Part shown: positions 32,437 through 40,429 of the stretch, piece after piece | How positions within the stretch are numbered: position 1 is the first letter of the stretch | Layout: every line of letters starts with the position of its first letter | From: Oscillospiraceae bacterium | Lineage (GTDB): Bacteria; Bacillota; Clostridia; Oscillospirales; Ruminococcaceae | Direction of reading: 5' to 3' | NCBI GenBank assembly: GCA_017462785.1 | Contig: JAFTQJ010000027.1 | Location: forward strand, 1-49,339 | Length of the DNA stretch: 49,339 nt | Made by a program: the position numbers and the translations under genes | The notes under the pieces: generated by a model | Database searches by the model: none | Told to the model about the DNA's origin: nothing | The model's input: only the letters and a program-made list of their open reading frames with translations

Positions 32437-35400
32437 TTACAGGAAGTACTTTACGCCGTTCTCGAAAATGTGCTGATCCTTTGCACCGGGGATGTTCTTG
32501 CAGATGTTTGCACCCTTACGCTCGGAGTGACCCATCTTACCCAGAACTCTGCCGTCCGGAGAGGTGATGCCTTCGATCGCACTCATGGAGGTATTCGGGT
32601 TGTAGCGGATGTCCATAGTGGGCTTGCCGGTCAGATCCACATACTGTGTTGCGATCTGTCCGTTTGCTGCCAGTCTCTGGATCAGGCTCTCGGGAGCTAC
32701 GAAGCGTCCCTCACCATGGGAGATCGCAATGCTGTGGAGGTCGCCCACCTTGCTGTCAGCCAGCCACGGGGACTTGTTGGAAGCGATTCTCGTTGTAACC
32801 ATCATGGACTGGTGGCGTGCAATGGTGTTGAAGGTCAGTGTCGGGGATTCGTCAGTCATGTCAACGATCTCACCGAACGGCACCAGACCGAGCTTGATGA
32901 GTGCCTGGAAGCCGTTGCAGATACCCAGCATCAGACCGTCACGGTTCTTGAGCAGCTCATGCACAGCGTCCTTGATTTCCGGATTGCGGAAGAATGCTGT
33001 AATGAACTTACCGCTGCCGTCCGGCTCGTCACCGCCGCTGAAGCCGCCGGGGATCATCACGATCTGGGACTGTGCGATCTTCTCAGCAGCTGCCTTGACG
33101 GAAGCTTCGATGTCCGCTGCGGACAGGTTGCGGATGATGAGTGTTTCTGCAATTGCACCAGCCTTTTCAAAGGCTCTTGCGGTGTCATATTCGCAGTTTG
33201 TGCCGGGGAATACCGGAATCAGTACACGGGGCTTTGCCACCTTGATGGCAGGGGACGGACGTGTTGCAGCCTCAAAGCTGTAGGTTTCCGGTGTTTCATC
33301 GGTTGTGGTGATGCGGCACGGGAATACGGATTCGAGCTTCTCTTCCCATGTTCTCTGGAGGGAATCCATGGAAACGGAGTAGTCGAGTGTGTAGATCTTG
33401 TACTCATCCATGGTCTTACCGATGCAGTTTTCATCTGCCTCGGGTTCGCCGTTCAGTTCTACGATGAATGCACCATAGCAGGGCATGAACATCATGGAGG
33501 AGGGCAGCTTGCCGGAGAAGGTGAAGCCGATCTTGTTGCCCATGCACATCTTGGCGATACCCTCTGCTACGCCGCCGTAGCCGACCGTCCAGACTGCCTT
33601 TGCTCTGCCGTCTGCAATGATCTTCTCCATCTTGTCAAAGCATGCACGAACGCTGTCGAATACCGGCAGACCGTTGCCGTCATATTCCGGAGCGATCAGG
33701 ATGACCTTGTCACCGGCAGCCTTGAATTCTGTGGAAACGACCTTTTCCGCACTTGCTGTGGAAACTGCAAAAGAAACCAGCGTGGGCGGTACGTCGATCT
33801 GCTCGAAGGTACCGGACATGGAGTCCTTACCGCCGATGGAACCGCAGCCCAGCTCGATCTGTGCCTTGTATGCACCGAGGAGAGCTGCCATGGGCTTGCC
33901 CCAGCGTGCAGGGTCGTTCTGTGTTCTTTCAAAATATTCCTGGAAGGTCAGCCAGCACTGCTCACGCTTACCGCCGGCAGCAATGACCTTTGCGATGGAT
34001 TCGATGACAGCCATCATTGCACCGTGGTACGGGCTTCTTTCGCTGACCATCGGGTTATAGCCCCAGCCCATCAGAGAGCAGGTGTCTGTTTCGCCGTTCA
34101 GAACGGGGAGCTTTGCAGCCATTGCCTGAGAGGGTGTCATCTGGTATGCACCGCCGTAGGGCATCAGGACGGTACCTGCACCGATGGTGGAGTCAAACTT
34201 TTCCACAAGACCCTTCTGGGAGCATACGTTCAGATCAGCCATCAGCTCAGTCCATGTTTCAGGGCAGTCTGTGGGAATATCGCAGCTGGAGGTGACAGGC
34301 TCATTCACAGTCACATTGGTGAACTTTGCTGCACCGTTGGAATTGAGGAACTCTCTGGACAGATCCACGATGGTCTTGCCGTTCCATTCCATCTTCAGAC
34401 GAGGTTCTGCCATGACATCTGCAACCTTGGTTGCCAGCAGGTTTTCCTTGCCTGCTTCTGCGATGAACTTCTCTGCATCTTCAGCAGCAACAACGACTGC
34501 CATTCTCTCCTGAGATTCGGAGATTGCGATCTCTGTGCCGTCCAGACCGTCATACTTCTTCGGTACTGCACCGAGGTCGATCAGCAGACCGTCGGTCAGC
34601 TCACCGATGGCAACGGAAACGCCGCCTGCACCAAAGTCGTTGCAGCGTTTGATCATTCTTGTTACTTCCGGATTGCGGAACAGACGCTGGAGCTTTCTTT
34701 CCTCCGGCGGATTACCCTTCTGTACCTCTGCACCGCAGCTTTCGAGGGATTCCATGGTGTGGGACTTGGAGGAGCCTGTTGCACCGCCGCAGCCGTCACG
34801 ACCGGTCTTGCCGCCGAGCAGGATGACAACATCGCCCGGAACCGGAGCTTCTCTTCTGATATTTTCCGCAGGAGCAGCACCGAGCACAGCACCGATCTCC
34901 ATACGCTTTGCGACATAGCCGGGGTGGTAAACCTCGGATACATGACCGGTTGCAAGACCGATCTGGTTACCATAGGAGCTGTAGCCGTTTGCTGCACCGA
35001 CTGTGATCTTACGCTGGGGCAGCTTGCCGCTGATGGTATCCTCTACGGGTACGAGGGGATTTGCAGCACCGGTCACACGCATTGCCTGATATACATAGGA
35101 TCTGCCGGACAGCGGGTCACGGATCGCACCGCCGAGGCAGGTAGCCGCACCGCCGAAAGGCTCGATCTCGGTCGGATGGTTGTGGGTCTCATTCTTGAAC
35201 ATGAGAATCCAGTCAGCTTCCTCACCGTCAATATTTGCCTTGATCTTTACGGAGCATGCATTGATCTCCTCGCTCTCATCGAGATCATTGAGCTTGCCGT
35301 CAGCCTTGAGCTTTCTTGCACCCATTGTGGCAAGATCCATCAGGGTCAGGGGCTTATTCTCTCTGCCCATTTCCCTGCGGTCTGCAAGGTACTGGTCATA

Positions 35401-36141
35401 GGTTTCCTTGATGTAGGGGGTGGTGATGTCCACATTGCGGATATTGGTCAGGAATGTGGTATGACGGCAGTGATCGGACCAGTAGGTGTCGATCATGCGG
35501 ATCTCTGTGATGGTGGGGTCACGCTTTTCTGTATTGCGGAAATATTCCTGACAGAAACGGATGTCATCGAGATCCATTGCCAGACCGAACTCACGGATGA
35601 ATGCCTTCAGACCTTCCTCGTTCAGACGGATGAAGCCTTCCAGCACTTCAACAGTGGTGGGAATATCATAGTTGGTATCCAGTGTCTGATAAGTATTGAG
35701 GGTTGCCTCACGGCTCTCTACGGGGTTGATGAGGTACTTCTTCAGACGATCAAATTCTGCATCCGTCAGATTGCCGTTGATGATGTAAATACGGGCATTC
35801 TTCACACGGCAGCGTTCCTTCTGTGTCAGGATCTGAATGCACTGCTCACAGCTGTCAGCTCTCTGGTCATACTGACCGGGGAGGTACTCCACTGCAAACA
35901 TACGCTCGGATGCCTGCAAAGCGGGCAGTTCATTGTACACCATATCCACAGCCGGTTCAGAGAACACATTCGGGATGGACATTCTGAAATCTTCCTCAGT
36001 GAGGTTGTCCGCATCATAGCGGTTCAGAATCCGGACACCATTGATGTTCAGACGCAGTGCAGTGCGTACGTCACTCAGTACGGACTGTGCTTCAACGGCA
36101 TAGGCAGGCTTTTTTTCTACATAGACACGAAAAACAGACAT
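32437..36141 (-). CDS. purL: Phosphoribosylformylglycinamidine synthase, fused PurL-PurQ
   Basis: A 1234-residue single-chain FGAM synthase of the purine pathway, converting FGAR, ATP and glutamine to FGAM. Order: N-terminal PurS-like region, two AIR-synthase-like halves (DPTITEIRMIDTYWSDHCRHT; NETHNHPTEIEPFGGAATC; CGSIGGKDSMSG), and a C-terminal class I glutaminase from about 975 (RVLIPVFPGTNCEYDTARAF, then PGGFSGGDEPDGSGK). The glutaminase nucleophile is Cys1075 in GICNGFQ, with His1205 and Glu1207 in MGHSER completing the triad. Length and order match the clostridial clade of the long form, not the separate PurL/PurQ/PurS type. AAGGAG is eight bases upstream. No other purine gene is adjacent. 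Confidence 0.96.
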   Translation of the reverse strand: MSVFRVYVEKKPAYAVEAQSVLSDVRTALRLNINGVRILNRYDADNLTEEDFRMSIPNVFSEPAVDMVYNELPALQASERMFAVEYLPGQYDQRADSCEQCIQILTQKERCRVKNARIYIINGNLTDAEFDRLKKYLINPVESREATLNTYQTLDTNYDIPTTVEVLEGFIRLNEEGLKAFIREFGLAMDLDDIRFCQEYFRNTEKRDPTITEIRMIDTYWSDHCRHTTFLTNIRNVDITTPYIKETYDQYLADRREMGRENKPLTLMDLATMGARKLKADGKLNDLDESEEINACSVKIKANIDGEEADWILMFKNETHNHPTEIEPFGGAATCLGGAIRDPLSGRSYVYQAMRVTGAANPLVPVEDTISGKLPQRKITVGAANGYSSYGNQIGLATGHVSEVYHPGYVAKRMEIGAVLGAAPAENIRREAPVPGDVVILLGGKTGRDGCGGATGSSKSHTMESLESCGAEVQKGNPPEERKLQRLFRNPEVTRMIKRCNDFGAGGVSVAIGELTDGLLIDLGAVPKKYDGLDGTEIAISESQERMAVVVAAEDAEKFIAEAGKENLLATKVADVMAEPRLKMEWNGKTIVDLSREFLNSNGAAKFTNVTVNEPVTSSCDIPTDCPETWTELMADLNVCSQKGLVEKFDSTIGAGTVLMPYGGAYQMTPSQAMAAKLPVLNGETDTCSLMGWGYNPMVSERSPYHGAMMAVIESIAKVIAAGGKREQCWLTFQEYFERTQNDPARWGKPMAALLGAYKAQIELGCGSIGGKDSMSGTFEQIDVPPTLVSFAVSTASAEKVVSTEFKAAGDKVILIAPEYDGNGLPVFDSVRACFDKMEKIIADGRAKAVWTVGYGGVAEGIAKMCMGNKIGFTFSGKLPSSMMFMPCYGAFIVELNGEPEADENCIGKTMDEYKIYTLDYSVSMDSLQRTWEEKLESVFPCRITTTDETPETYSFEAATRPSPAIKVAKPRVLIPVFPGTNCEYDTARAFEKAGAIAETLIIRNLSAADIEASVKAAAEKIAQSQIVMIPGGFSGGDEPDGSGKFITAFFRNPEIKDAVHELLKNRDGLMLGICNGFQALIKLGLVPFGEIVDMTDESPTLTFNTIARHQSMMVTTRIASNKSPWLADSKVGDLHSIAISHGEGRFVAPESLIQRLAANGQIATQYVDLTGKPTMDIRYNPNTSMSAIEGITSPDGRVLGKMGHSERKGANICKNIPGAKDQHIFENGVKYFL

Positions 36142-36204
36142 AATAAAGCTCCTTTTCTTCTGTACTCGGTTCGCTTTGCAATTAACTATTGCATGCTTAC
36201 CTCT

Positions 36205-36233
36205 ATTGTAACATATTCTCTGAAAAAACGCAA
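36205..36233 (-). promoter_or_regulatory. Predicted purL promoter
   Basis: On the minus strand TTGCGT (plus 36228-36233), a 17-base spacer and TACAAT (plus 36205-36210) lie about 65 bases before purL. The leader holds only a weak 6-bp stem (TGCAAT/ATTGCA) and no recognisable purine riboswitch. Confidence 0.7.
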
Positions 36234-36418
36234 ATGTTTTTTGCAGATTTCTGTAAAAATATTTGTGTCTGCGGGTAATTGCGTCAAAGAGGCATTTTTC
36301 CGGGGGAGGAGTTTTTTCAGGACAGGGCTTCTTCCCTCCGAAATCTTGTTTTCTGACCGTATATTTCCGGCAGAAAAAGCCATACTATCTGCATCCAAAG
36401 GAAAAAGGAGGGGCACTG

Positions 36419-36757
36419 ATGCAGAATACCTACAAGCAGATCATTCTTCTTCTGACCGCTATGACGATCTCAGCGGTCATCATTCTGCTGTCAGCGGCAA
36501 AGGGCGTGGAACAGCAGAAATCATCCGCTATGGCAAAACAGGCTTCCACGGCTGCACATGAAAACACGGGCTATGTACTCGGGGAGTACAACGGCAGACT
36601 TGCTCTCTTCCGTGAGCACAGCAGCAAACCCTACCGCATTCTGGAAATGGAGGTCTACCTCCTGCCGGAAGCGGATCAGGAATCCATCCGCAGCGGCGGC
36701 ATCACGGTTTCAACGGAGGACGAGCTGCGGCGGCTGCTTGAGGACTGGGATGAATGA
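36419..36757 (+). CDS. Small membrane-anchored BofC-C-like protein
   Basis: A 112-residue protein with one N-terminal membrane segment (about 8-27, ILLLTAMTISAVIILLSA) and an extracytoplasmic domain: GYVLGEYNGRLALF, YRILEMEVYLLPEADQ and a final DELRRLLEDWDE. This pattern matches the short BofC C-terminal-like proteins common in clostridia, linked to sporulation control in Bacillus, though the role here is unproven. AAAGGAGGGG lies about seven bases before the ATG at 36419; the longer upstream in-frame extension is basic and not protein-like. It ends tail-to-tail with pglX with no gap, so there is no room for a terminator between them. Confidence 0.72.
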   Translation: MQNTYKQIILLLTAMTISAVIILLSAAKGVEQQKSSAMAKQASTAAHENTGYVLGEYNGRLALFREHSSKPYRILEMEVYLLPEADQESIRSGGITVSTEDELRRLLEDWDE

Positions 36758-39700
36758 TCACCGAAGCGGTGCAAGGATGCTGCGGAATCGTTCATAATTC
36801 GGGATCACGCCGGCATCGGGAAGGATCTCCATGCCGGACAGCTCCCAGAGATGCTCCAGAAAGGCGGCAAGCTCCTGTTCCCTGCCCTCAAGGGCGGCAA
36901 GGCGGCGGTTCAGCGGATAGCACTGCACCTTGTTCTCCGCTGCGGCGATCCCATGCTTCACCTCTGCGATCTCTCCGGCAAGCTGCACAGCGGTTTTCTC
37001 CGCATCACGCCGGATCAGCTCCGTCTGGGAGGCATCCATGCGGTGAAGGTACATCAATCCCCTGCACACATGCCGTCTGCCGGTGTCGGTCATCCAGTAG
37101 ACCGGACGCTGCTTGTACATGCGGCAGTGATCTGCATAGAAATGCTGTATCAGCTCCTGAGCGAGGGCTTCACGGGCATGCTCCTGCTTGCCTGTGAGCA
37201 CCTGTGCGATGAAAGCAAGGTTTTCCTCCAGCGTTTCCGCACCGTAAACGGCGGTCAGGAAACGTTCCAACTCCGGCAGAAGCTCCTTGATCGGGAGGTA
37301 ATTCTCCGCAAGCGGTGCAAAGCCGGAAACTGCATATCTGCCGAACATACAGCCCACAGCAAAGCTGATCAGATCCCGTACATCCCTTTGCAGGTCGGCG
37401 GGCGGAAGGGTGATCTCGTCCATGCTGACCACGGGGCTGATCTCCCCTTCCAGCTTGCAGATGCGGATGAAGATCTCGTTAAGCCGCTGTTCGTTCGACC
37501 GCAGCAGTTCCCTCCTGCGGCGGCACTGCTCCTCCCAGACTGCGAACGCATCCGCAATGCGTGTCACGCCCTCCTGCACCAGCGGATGGACGGTGAAATC
37601 CCAGCTCTGTTCGTGACTGTCCCAGTCCTCACGGGCGGCGGCGATGTTTTCCTGCACCAGCCGTCCGACCTCGGGCTTGTCCTCTTCGCTCATGACAAGG
37701 GGCAGATTGCTGATATTTTCCACCTGAAAATTCATGGTCGGATTGTAGATCCGCAGGATCTCCAGAGCGACTCTGGATGCCAGAAAGCCCATGATCCATT
37801 CTGCATCCTCTTCCTGCGGAAACAGGCAGGAGCCTGACACATCGAACAGGAAGCCCTCCGGCTGGTACCTTGCACCGAAACGGCTGCTCTCTGTGATGAA
37901 CGGCCATGTCAGGGCAGGGCGGAAATACATCTTCTCATTCTTGATCCTGCCGCCGGAATGTTCGAGGTTGAGCATTGCATGAAAGTCACGCATTTCCTCG
38001 CCGTTCCGGTAAAAATCCACCACATGGGTGTGATTGCCGTACCATTTGCGGACCTTGCCGCCCTTGTTGTAGGGGAACCAGCGTTTTCCGGTATCGGCTG
38101 CCTCCTGAGCATTACGGCATCCGAAAGCGATGCTCTCCCTTGGCACCTCATGCCAGCACCGGAGGAAGCGGCGGTTGTCCGAGGTCGTCATGCCCTGACA
38201 GATCTTACAGCTCTCCCCGAGCTTGGGTCTTTGCAGAAGCTCATGCATCCTGCTGCTGATCCAATAGCAGAGGGGGTCTCCGGCGATCCCCTCCATCTGC
38301 CGCTGCTCCCTGACATAGCGGTTTCGCTTCAGGAAGAACGCATGCTCCTTGTCCTGTGCCTCCGTTAAGCGGAGGAAGGGGGTGCGGTAGTCCCCGATCT
38401 CACTGCCCATGCATACAAAGGCAGCGGTCTGTACGATGATCCCGACATCCGCCTGTGAAAAGGCTCTTGCTCCGAGATGCACCAGACTTTGCAGGGTGAA
38501 GCTCCGCATTTTCCGGCGGAGCTTTTCATAGCTGGAAAGGAACATCCATGAATGCTGTGTAATCATCGCACAGCACCCGTCCGCAGCGGTCAGCTCGGTG
38601 CAGCGTTCCATGAAAGCAGCGAAGAGGTCGCTCTTGCTGTCGGGGTAATGCCTGCGGACGAATGCGGAAAGTGCACGGTTCATGCTGCTGCTGCTCATAT
38701 AGGGGGGATTCGTGATGACGGCATCGTATTTTGCGGAGAGGACACAGGAAAGCTCCTGCATCCGGCTCAGTGCACCGCACGGCACCGGCACTGCACAGGG
38801 CACGGGGCGAAGAAGGGAGCCGAAGTTCTCAGCATCCGCAAACTGTGCGGCAAATGTACGGTACTGCGGCAGGATGTCCCCCTCCGGCACTGCAAGTCCT
38901 GAAAAATGGAACAGCCGGAGGGTAATGGGACGGCTCAGAAGATCGGGCACATAGCGTCGGGCTTTCATCAGGAGGACGAACGAAGCGAGGCAACAGGCAT
39001 AGGCATCAATATCCAGACCGTAAAGGTTCTGTTCCAGAATCTGCACGGCAGCTTGTTCCGGTGCAGCCCCCTCACGCAGGTACAGCTCCATGAGAGCATC
39101 GAACACATAGGCGAGGATATGCCCCGTTCCCATACAGGGGTCAATGACGGTCAGCTCTGCGGTGCGGCGGCTTCGCTGCTCATGCATCAGTGCAGTGAGC
39201 TGCTCCTGCACGGCATCGGTCTGGGGCGGTGAGGAAATGCAGTATTTCCAGCCGGAACAGGGGGTGCGGAGCATGCCGAGGGCGTTCTGTGTGAGGTACT
39301 GCACGATCCAGTCGGGGGTGAACATCTGTGTTGCAGCCGGAATCTGCTCCGGCGTTATTCTTCCATGACTGCGGATCCTGCGGCTGGTCTGCTCACGCTC
39401 CTCGGCGTTCTGGTACTGGTAGAGCCAGCCGAGCAGTTCGGGTTTGTTCCACTGGCGGCTGCTGATCTGCATGAGCTGGGTCATAAAAATGCCCCTCCGT
39501 TCTGTGACAGCATCGGGCAGGGGGAGGGATTCGCTGAACATGTCTGCAAGGGCAGGTGTTCGGGCAAGCATCCGGCAGAGCGAGAGGATACGTTCCGTGC
39601 GTGGCACCTCCGGAGGGAACAGCTCTTTTCCGTCGGGGAGCCAGCGGCTTGCCTCCAGAAAGCGGAGGGCGGTCAGCCGCACGAACCACAGCTCCGCCGT

Positions 39701-39790
39701 TTTCTGTGGAGTATCCGTCAGGGGGGAAAGCTCCTGTACAAGTGCCGCTTTGCAGCGGACAGCAATTTGTCTGAGGAGTGTTTGGTTCAT
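36758..39790 (-). CDS. pglX: Orphan PglX-type adenine-specific DNA methyltransferase
   Basis: A 1010-residue N6-adenine DNA methyltransferase resembling BREX PglX. SAM motif I is DPCMGTG at 217-223, the target-base motif IV is NPPY at 361-364, and FTPDWIVQYLTQNALG stands at 157-172. Later blocks are typical of PglX: YNPTMNFQVENISNLPL, LISFAVGCMFGRYAV and a C-terminal RRHVCRGLMYLHRMDAS. It is shorter than most PglX proteins (about 1100-1300). No brxA, brxB, brxC, pglZ or brxL lies within about 10 kb on either side, so it is a solitary enzyme: a relic of BREX, an epigenetic regulator or an independent restriction-modification protein. A GGTGG box and its own promoter precede it. Confidence 0.85.
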   Translation of the reverse strand: MNQTLLRQIAVRCKAALVQELSPLTDTPQKTAELWFVRLTALRFLEASRWLPDGKELFPPEVPRTERILSLCRMLARTPALADMFSESLPLPDAVTERRGIFMTQLMQISSRQWNKPELLGWLYQYQNAEEREQTSRRIRSHGRITPEQIPAATQMFTPDWIVQYLTQNALGMLRTPCSGWKYCISSPPQTDAVQEQLTALMHEQRSRRTAELTVIDPCMGTGHILAYVFDALMELYLREGAAPEQAAVQILEQNLYGLDIDAYACCLASFVLLMKARRYVPDLLSRPITLRLFHFSGLAVPEGDILPQYRTFAAQFADAENFGSLLRPVPCAVPVPCGALSRMQELSCVLSAKYDAVITNPPYMSSSSMNRALSAFVRRHYPDSKSDLFAAFMERCTELTAADGCCAMITQHSWMFLSSYEKLRRKMRSFTLQSLVHLGARAFSQADVGIIVQTAAFVCMGSEIGDYRTPFLRLTEAQDKEHAFFLKRNRYVREQRQMEGIAGDPLCYWISSRMHELLQRPKLGESCKICQGMTTSDNRRFLRCWHEVPRESIAFGCRNAQEAADTGKRWFPYNKGGKVRKWYGNHTHVVDFYRNGEEMRDFHAMLNLEHSGGRIKNEKMYFRPALTWPFITESSRFGARYQPEGFLFDVSGSCLFPQEEDAEWIMGFLASRVALEILRIYNPTMNFQVENISNLPLVMSEEDKPEVGRLVQENIAAAREDWDSHEQSWDFTVHPLVQEGVTRIADAFAVWEEQCRRRRELLRSNEQRLNEIFIRICKLEGEISPVVSMDEITLPPADLQRDVRDLISFAVGCMFGRYAVSGFAPLAENYLPIKELLPELERFLTAVYGAETLEENLAFIAQVLTGKQEHAREALAQELIQHFYADHCRMYKQRPVYWMTDTGRRHVCRGLMYLHRMDASQTELIRRDAEKTAVQLAGEIAEVKHGIAAAENKVQCYPLNRRLAALEGREQELAAFLEHLWELSGMEILPDAGVIPNYERFRSILAPLR

Positions 39791-39825
39791 GGGCAGCCAC
39801 CAGCTTTCTGAAATGTGATGGTATT

Positions 39826-39854
39826 ATTATAGCATATTTTTGGAGGTTTGGCAA
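39826..39854 (-). promoter_or_regulatory. Predicted pglX promoter
   Basis: On the minus strand TTGCCA (plus 39849-39854), a 17-base spacer ending TGC and perfect TATAAT (plus 39826-39831), between the 60-residue ORF and pglX. It lets pglX be expressed apart from the repressor-controlled upstream promoter. Confidence 0.7.
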
Positions 39855-39858
39855 GGTT

Positions 39859-40041
39859 TCACATTTCACTCAGATACATTTCCTCCGCATCCATCTGGAG
39901 CTGGCGAAGAGCAAGTACACAGCGTTCCAGTGTTTCCCTTTGTGCCGCATCCTCGGAAGAAATCACTGTGTTCTCCAGCTCCTGCACCATATCAGTGATG
40001 CTGTTGAAAAGAAAATAGTATGGTTTTTTATAGTCATCCAT
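39859..40041 (-). CDS. Small acidic helical protein upstream of pglX
   Basis: A 60-residue ORF with AAGGGGGTG about nine bases before its ATG and a near-perfect promoter upstream. The product is predicted helical (FNSITDMVQELENTVI, then ETLERCVLALRQLQMDAEEM) with no known family. It could be a regulatory or antitoxin-like partner of PglX or of the XRE protein; this is inference. It lies 68 bases before pglX on the same strand. Confidence 0.65.
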   Translation of the reverse strand: MDDYKKPYYFLFNSITDMVQELENTVISSEDAAQRETLERCVLALRQLQMDAEEMYLSEM

Positions 40042-40066
40042 CCGTTTTCACCCCCTTTCAAACAAT

Positions 40067-40095
40067 ATGATATCTGTATTCCAGATAAAAGTCAA
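40067..40095 (-). promoter_or_regulatory. Promoter of the small-ORF / pglX unit, overlapped by an operator
   Basis: On the minus strand TTGACT (plus 40090-40095), a 17-base spacer and TATCAT (plus 40067-40072). Operator 1 (40071-40087) occupies almost the whole spacer, so bound repressor would exclude RNA polymerase. Confidence 0.8.
40071..40087. promoter_or_regulatory. Operator 1 for the XRE repressor
   Basis: A perfect inverted repeat, TATCTG-tattc-CAGATA, lying in the -35/-10 spacer of the opposing promoter. Site 2 has the same half-site. Confidence 0.75.
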
Positions 40096-40113
40096 TATCC
40101 GTATTACAGATAT
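40095..40113. promoter_or_regulatory. Operator 2 for the XRE repressor
   Basis: ATATCCG-tatta-CAGATAT, one mismatch from symmetry and nearly the same as operator 1; the centres are 25 bp apart, or about two and a half helical turns. It is 25 bases upstream of the XRE start and probably mediates autoregulation. Confidence 0.72.
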
Positions 40114-40137
40114 GTCATACTTGATCTGGGTGATCCT

Positions 40138-40368
40138 ATGATATACGAAAGAATCCGCAATCTGCGTGAGGACAATGACTTGAAACAGCGTGAGCTTGCC
40201 AGCTTTCTGAACGTGTCCCAGAACACCTATTCGCAGTATGAAAACGGGACGATTGCATTGAGTGCAGAAAATGCGGTCAGGCTTGCCGAATTCTATCAGA
40301 CCAGCGTGGATTATCTGCTGGGGCTGACGGATGAAAAGGAACCGTATCCAAGAAAAAAACGCAGATAA
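40138..40368 (+). CDS. XRE-family transcriptional repressor
   Basis: A 76-residue single-domain helix-turn-helix protein (IRNLREDNDLKQRELASFLN, then QNTYSQYENGTIALSAENAVRLAEFY, then VDYLLGLTD), of the compact Cro/C1 type. The start at 40138 is set by domain alignment; upstream in-frame sequence crosses both operators. It faces the small ORF and pglX, and the two operators in the 96-base gap suggest that it represses the opposing promoter and itself. It is followed directly by a strong terminator. The basic C-terminus (RKKRR) may aid DNA binding. Confidence 0.9.
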   Translation: MIYERIRNLREDNDLKQRELASFLNVSQNTYSQYENGTIALSAENAVRLAEFYQTSVDYLLGLTDEKEPYPRKKRR

Positions 40369-40370
40369 CA

Positions 40371-40404
40371 AAAGAACGATGCACCGAAAATGCATCGTTC
40401 TTTT
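40371..40404. terminator. Bidirectional terminator, XRE gene / GH44 gene
   Basis: AAAGAACGATGCA (40371-40383) pairs with TGCATCGTTCTTT (40391-40403) around a 7-base loop, between convergent genes, with a T-run in the plus direction. Confidence 0.9.
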
Positions 40405-40429
40405 GCTATTTCAAAGGGGGGAACTGTCT

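Noticed and set aside
36142-36204. A purine riboswitch before purL
   Set aside because: The leader is about 60 bases and shows only one weak stem, with no three-way junction pattern.
32428-36561. A 1377-residue plus-strand ORF opposite purL
   Set aside because: It mirrors purL codon structure, is very rich in Cys and His without domain motifs, and lacks a ribosome site; purL on the other strand is certain.
36758-39790. A full BREX defence locus
   Set aside because: Only the PglX-like methyltransferase is present; the flanking genes are purL, a BofC-like gene, XRE and GH44.
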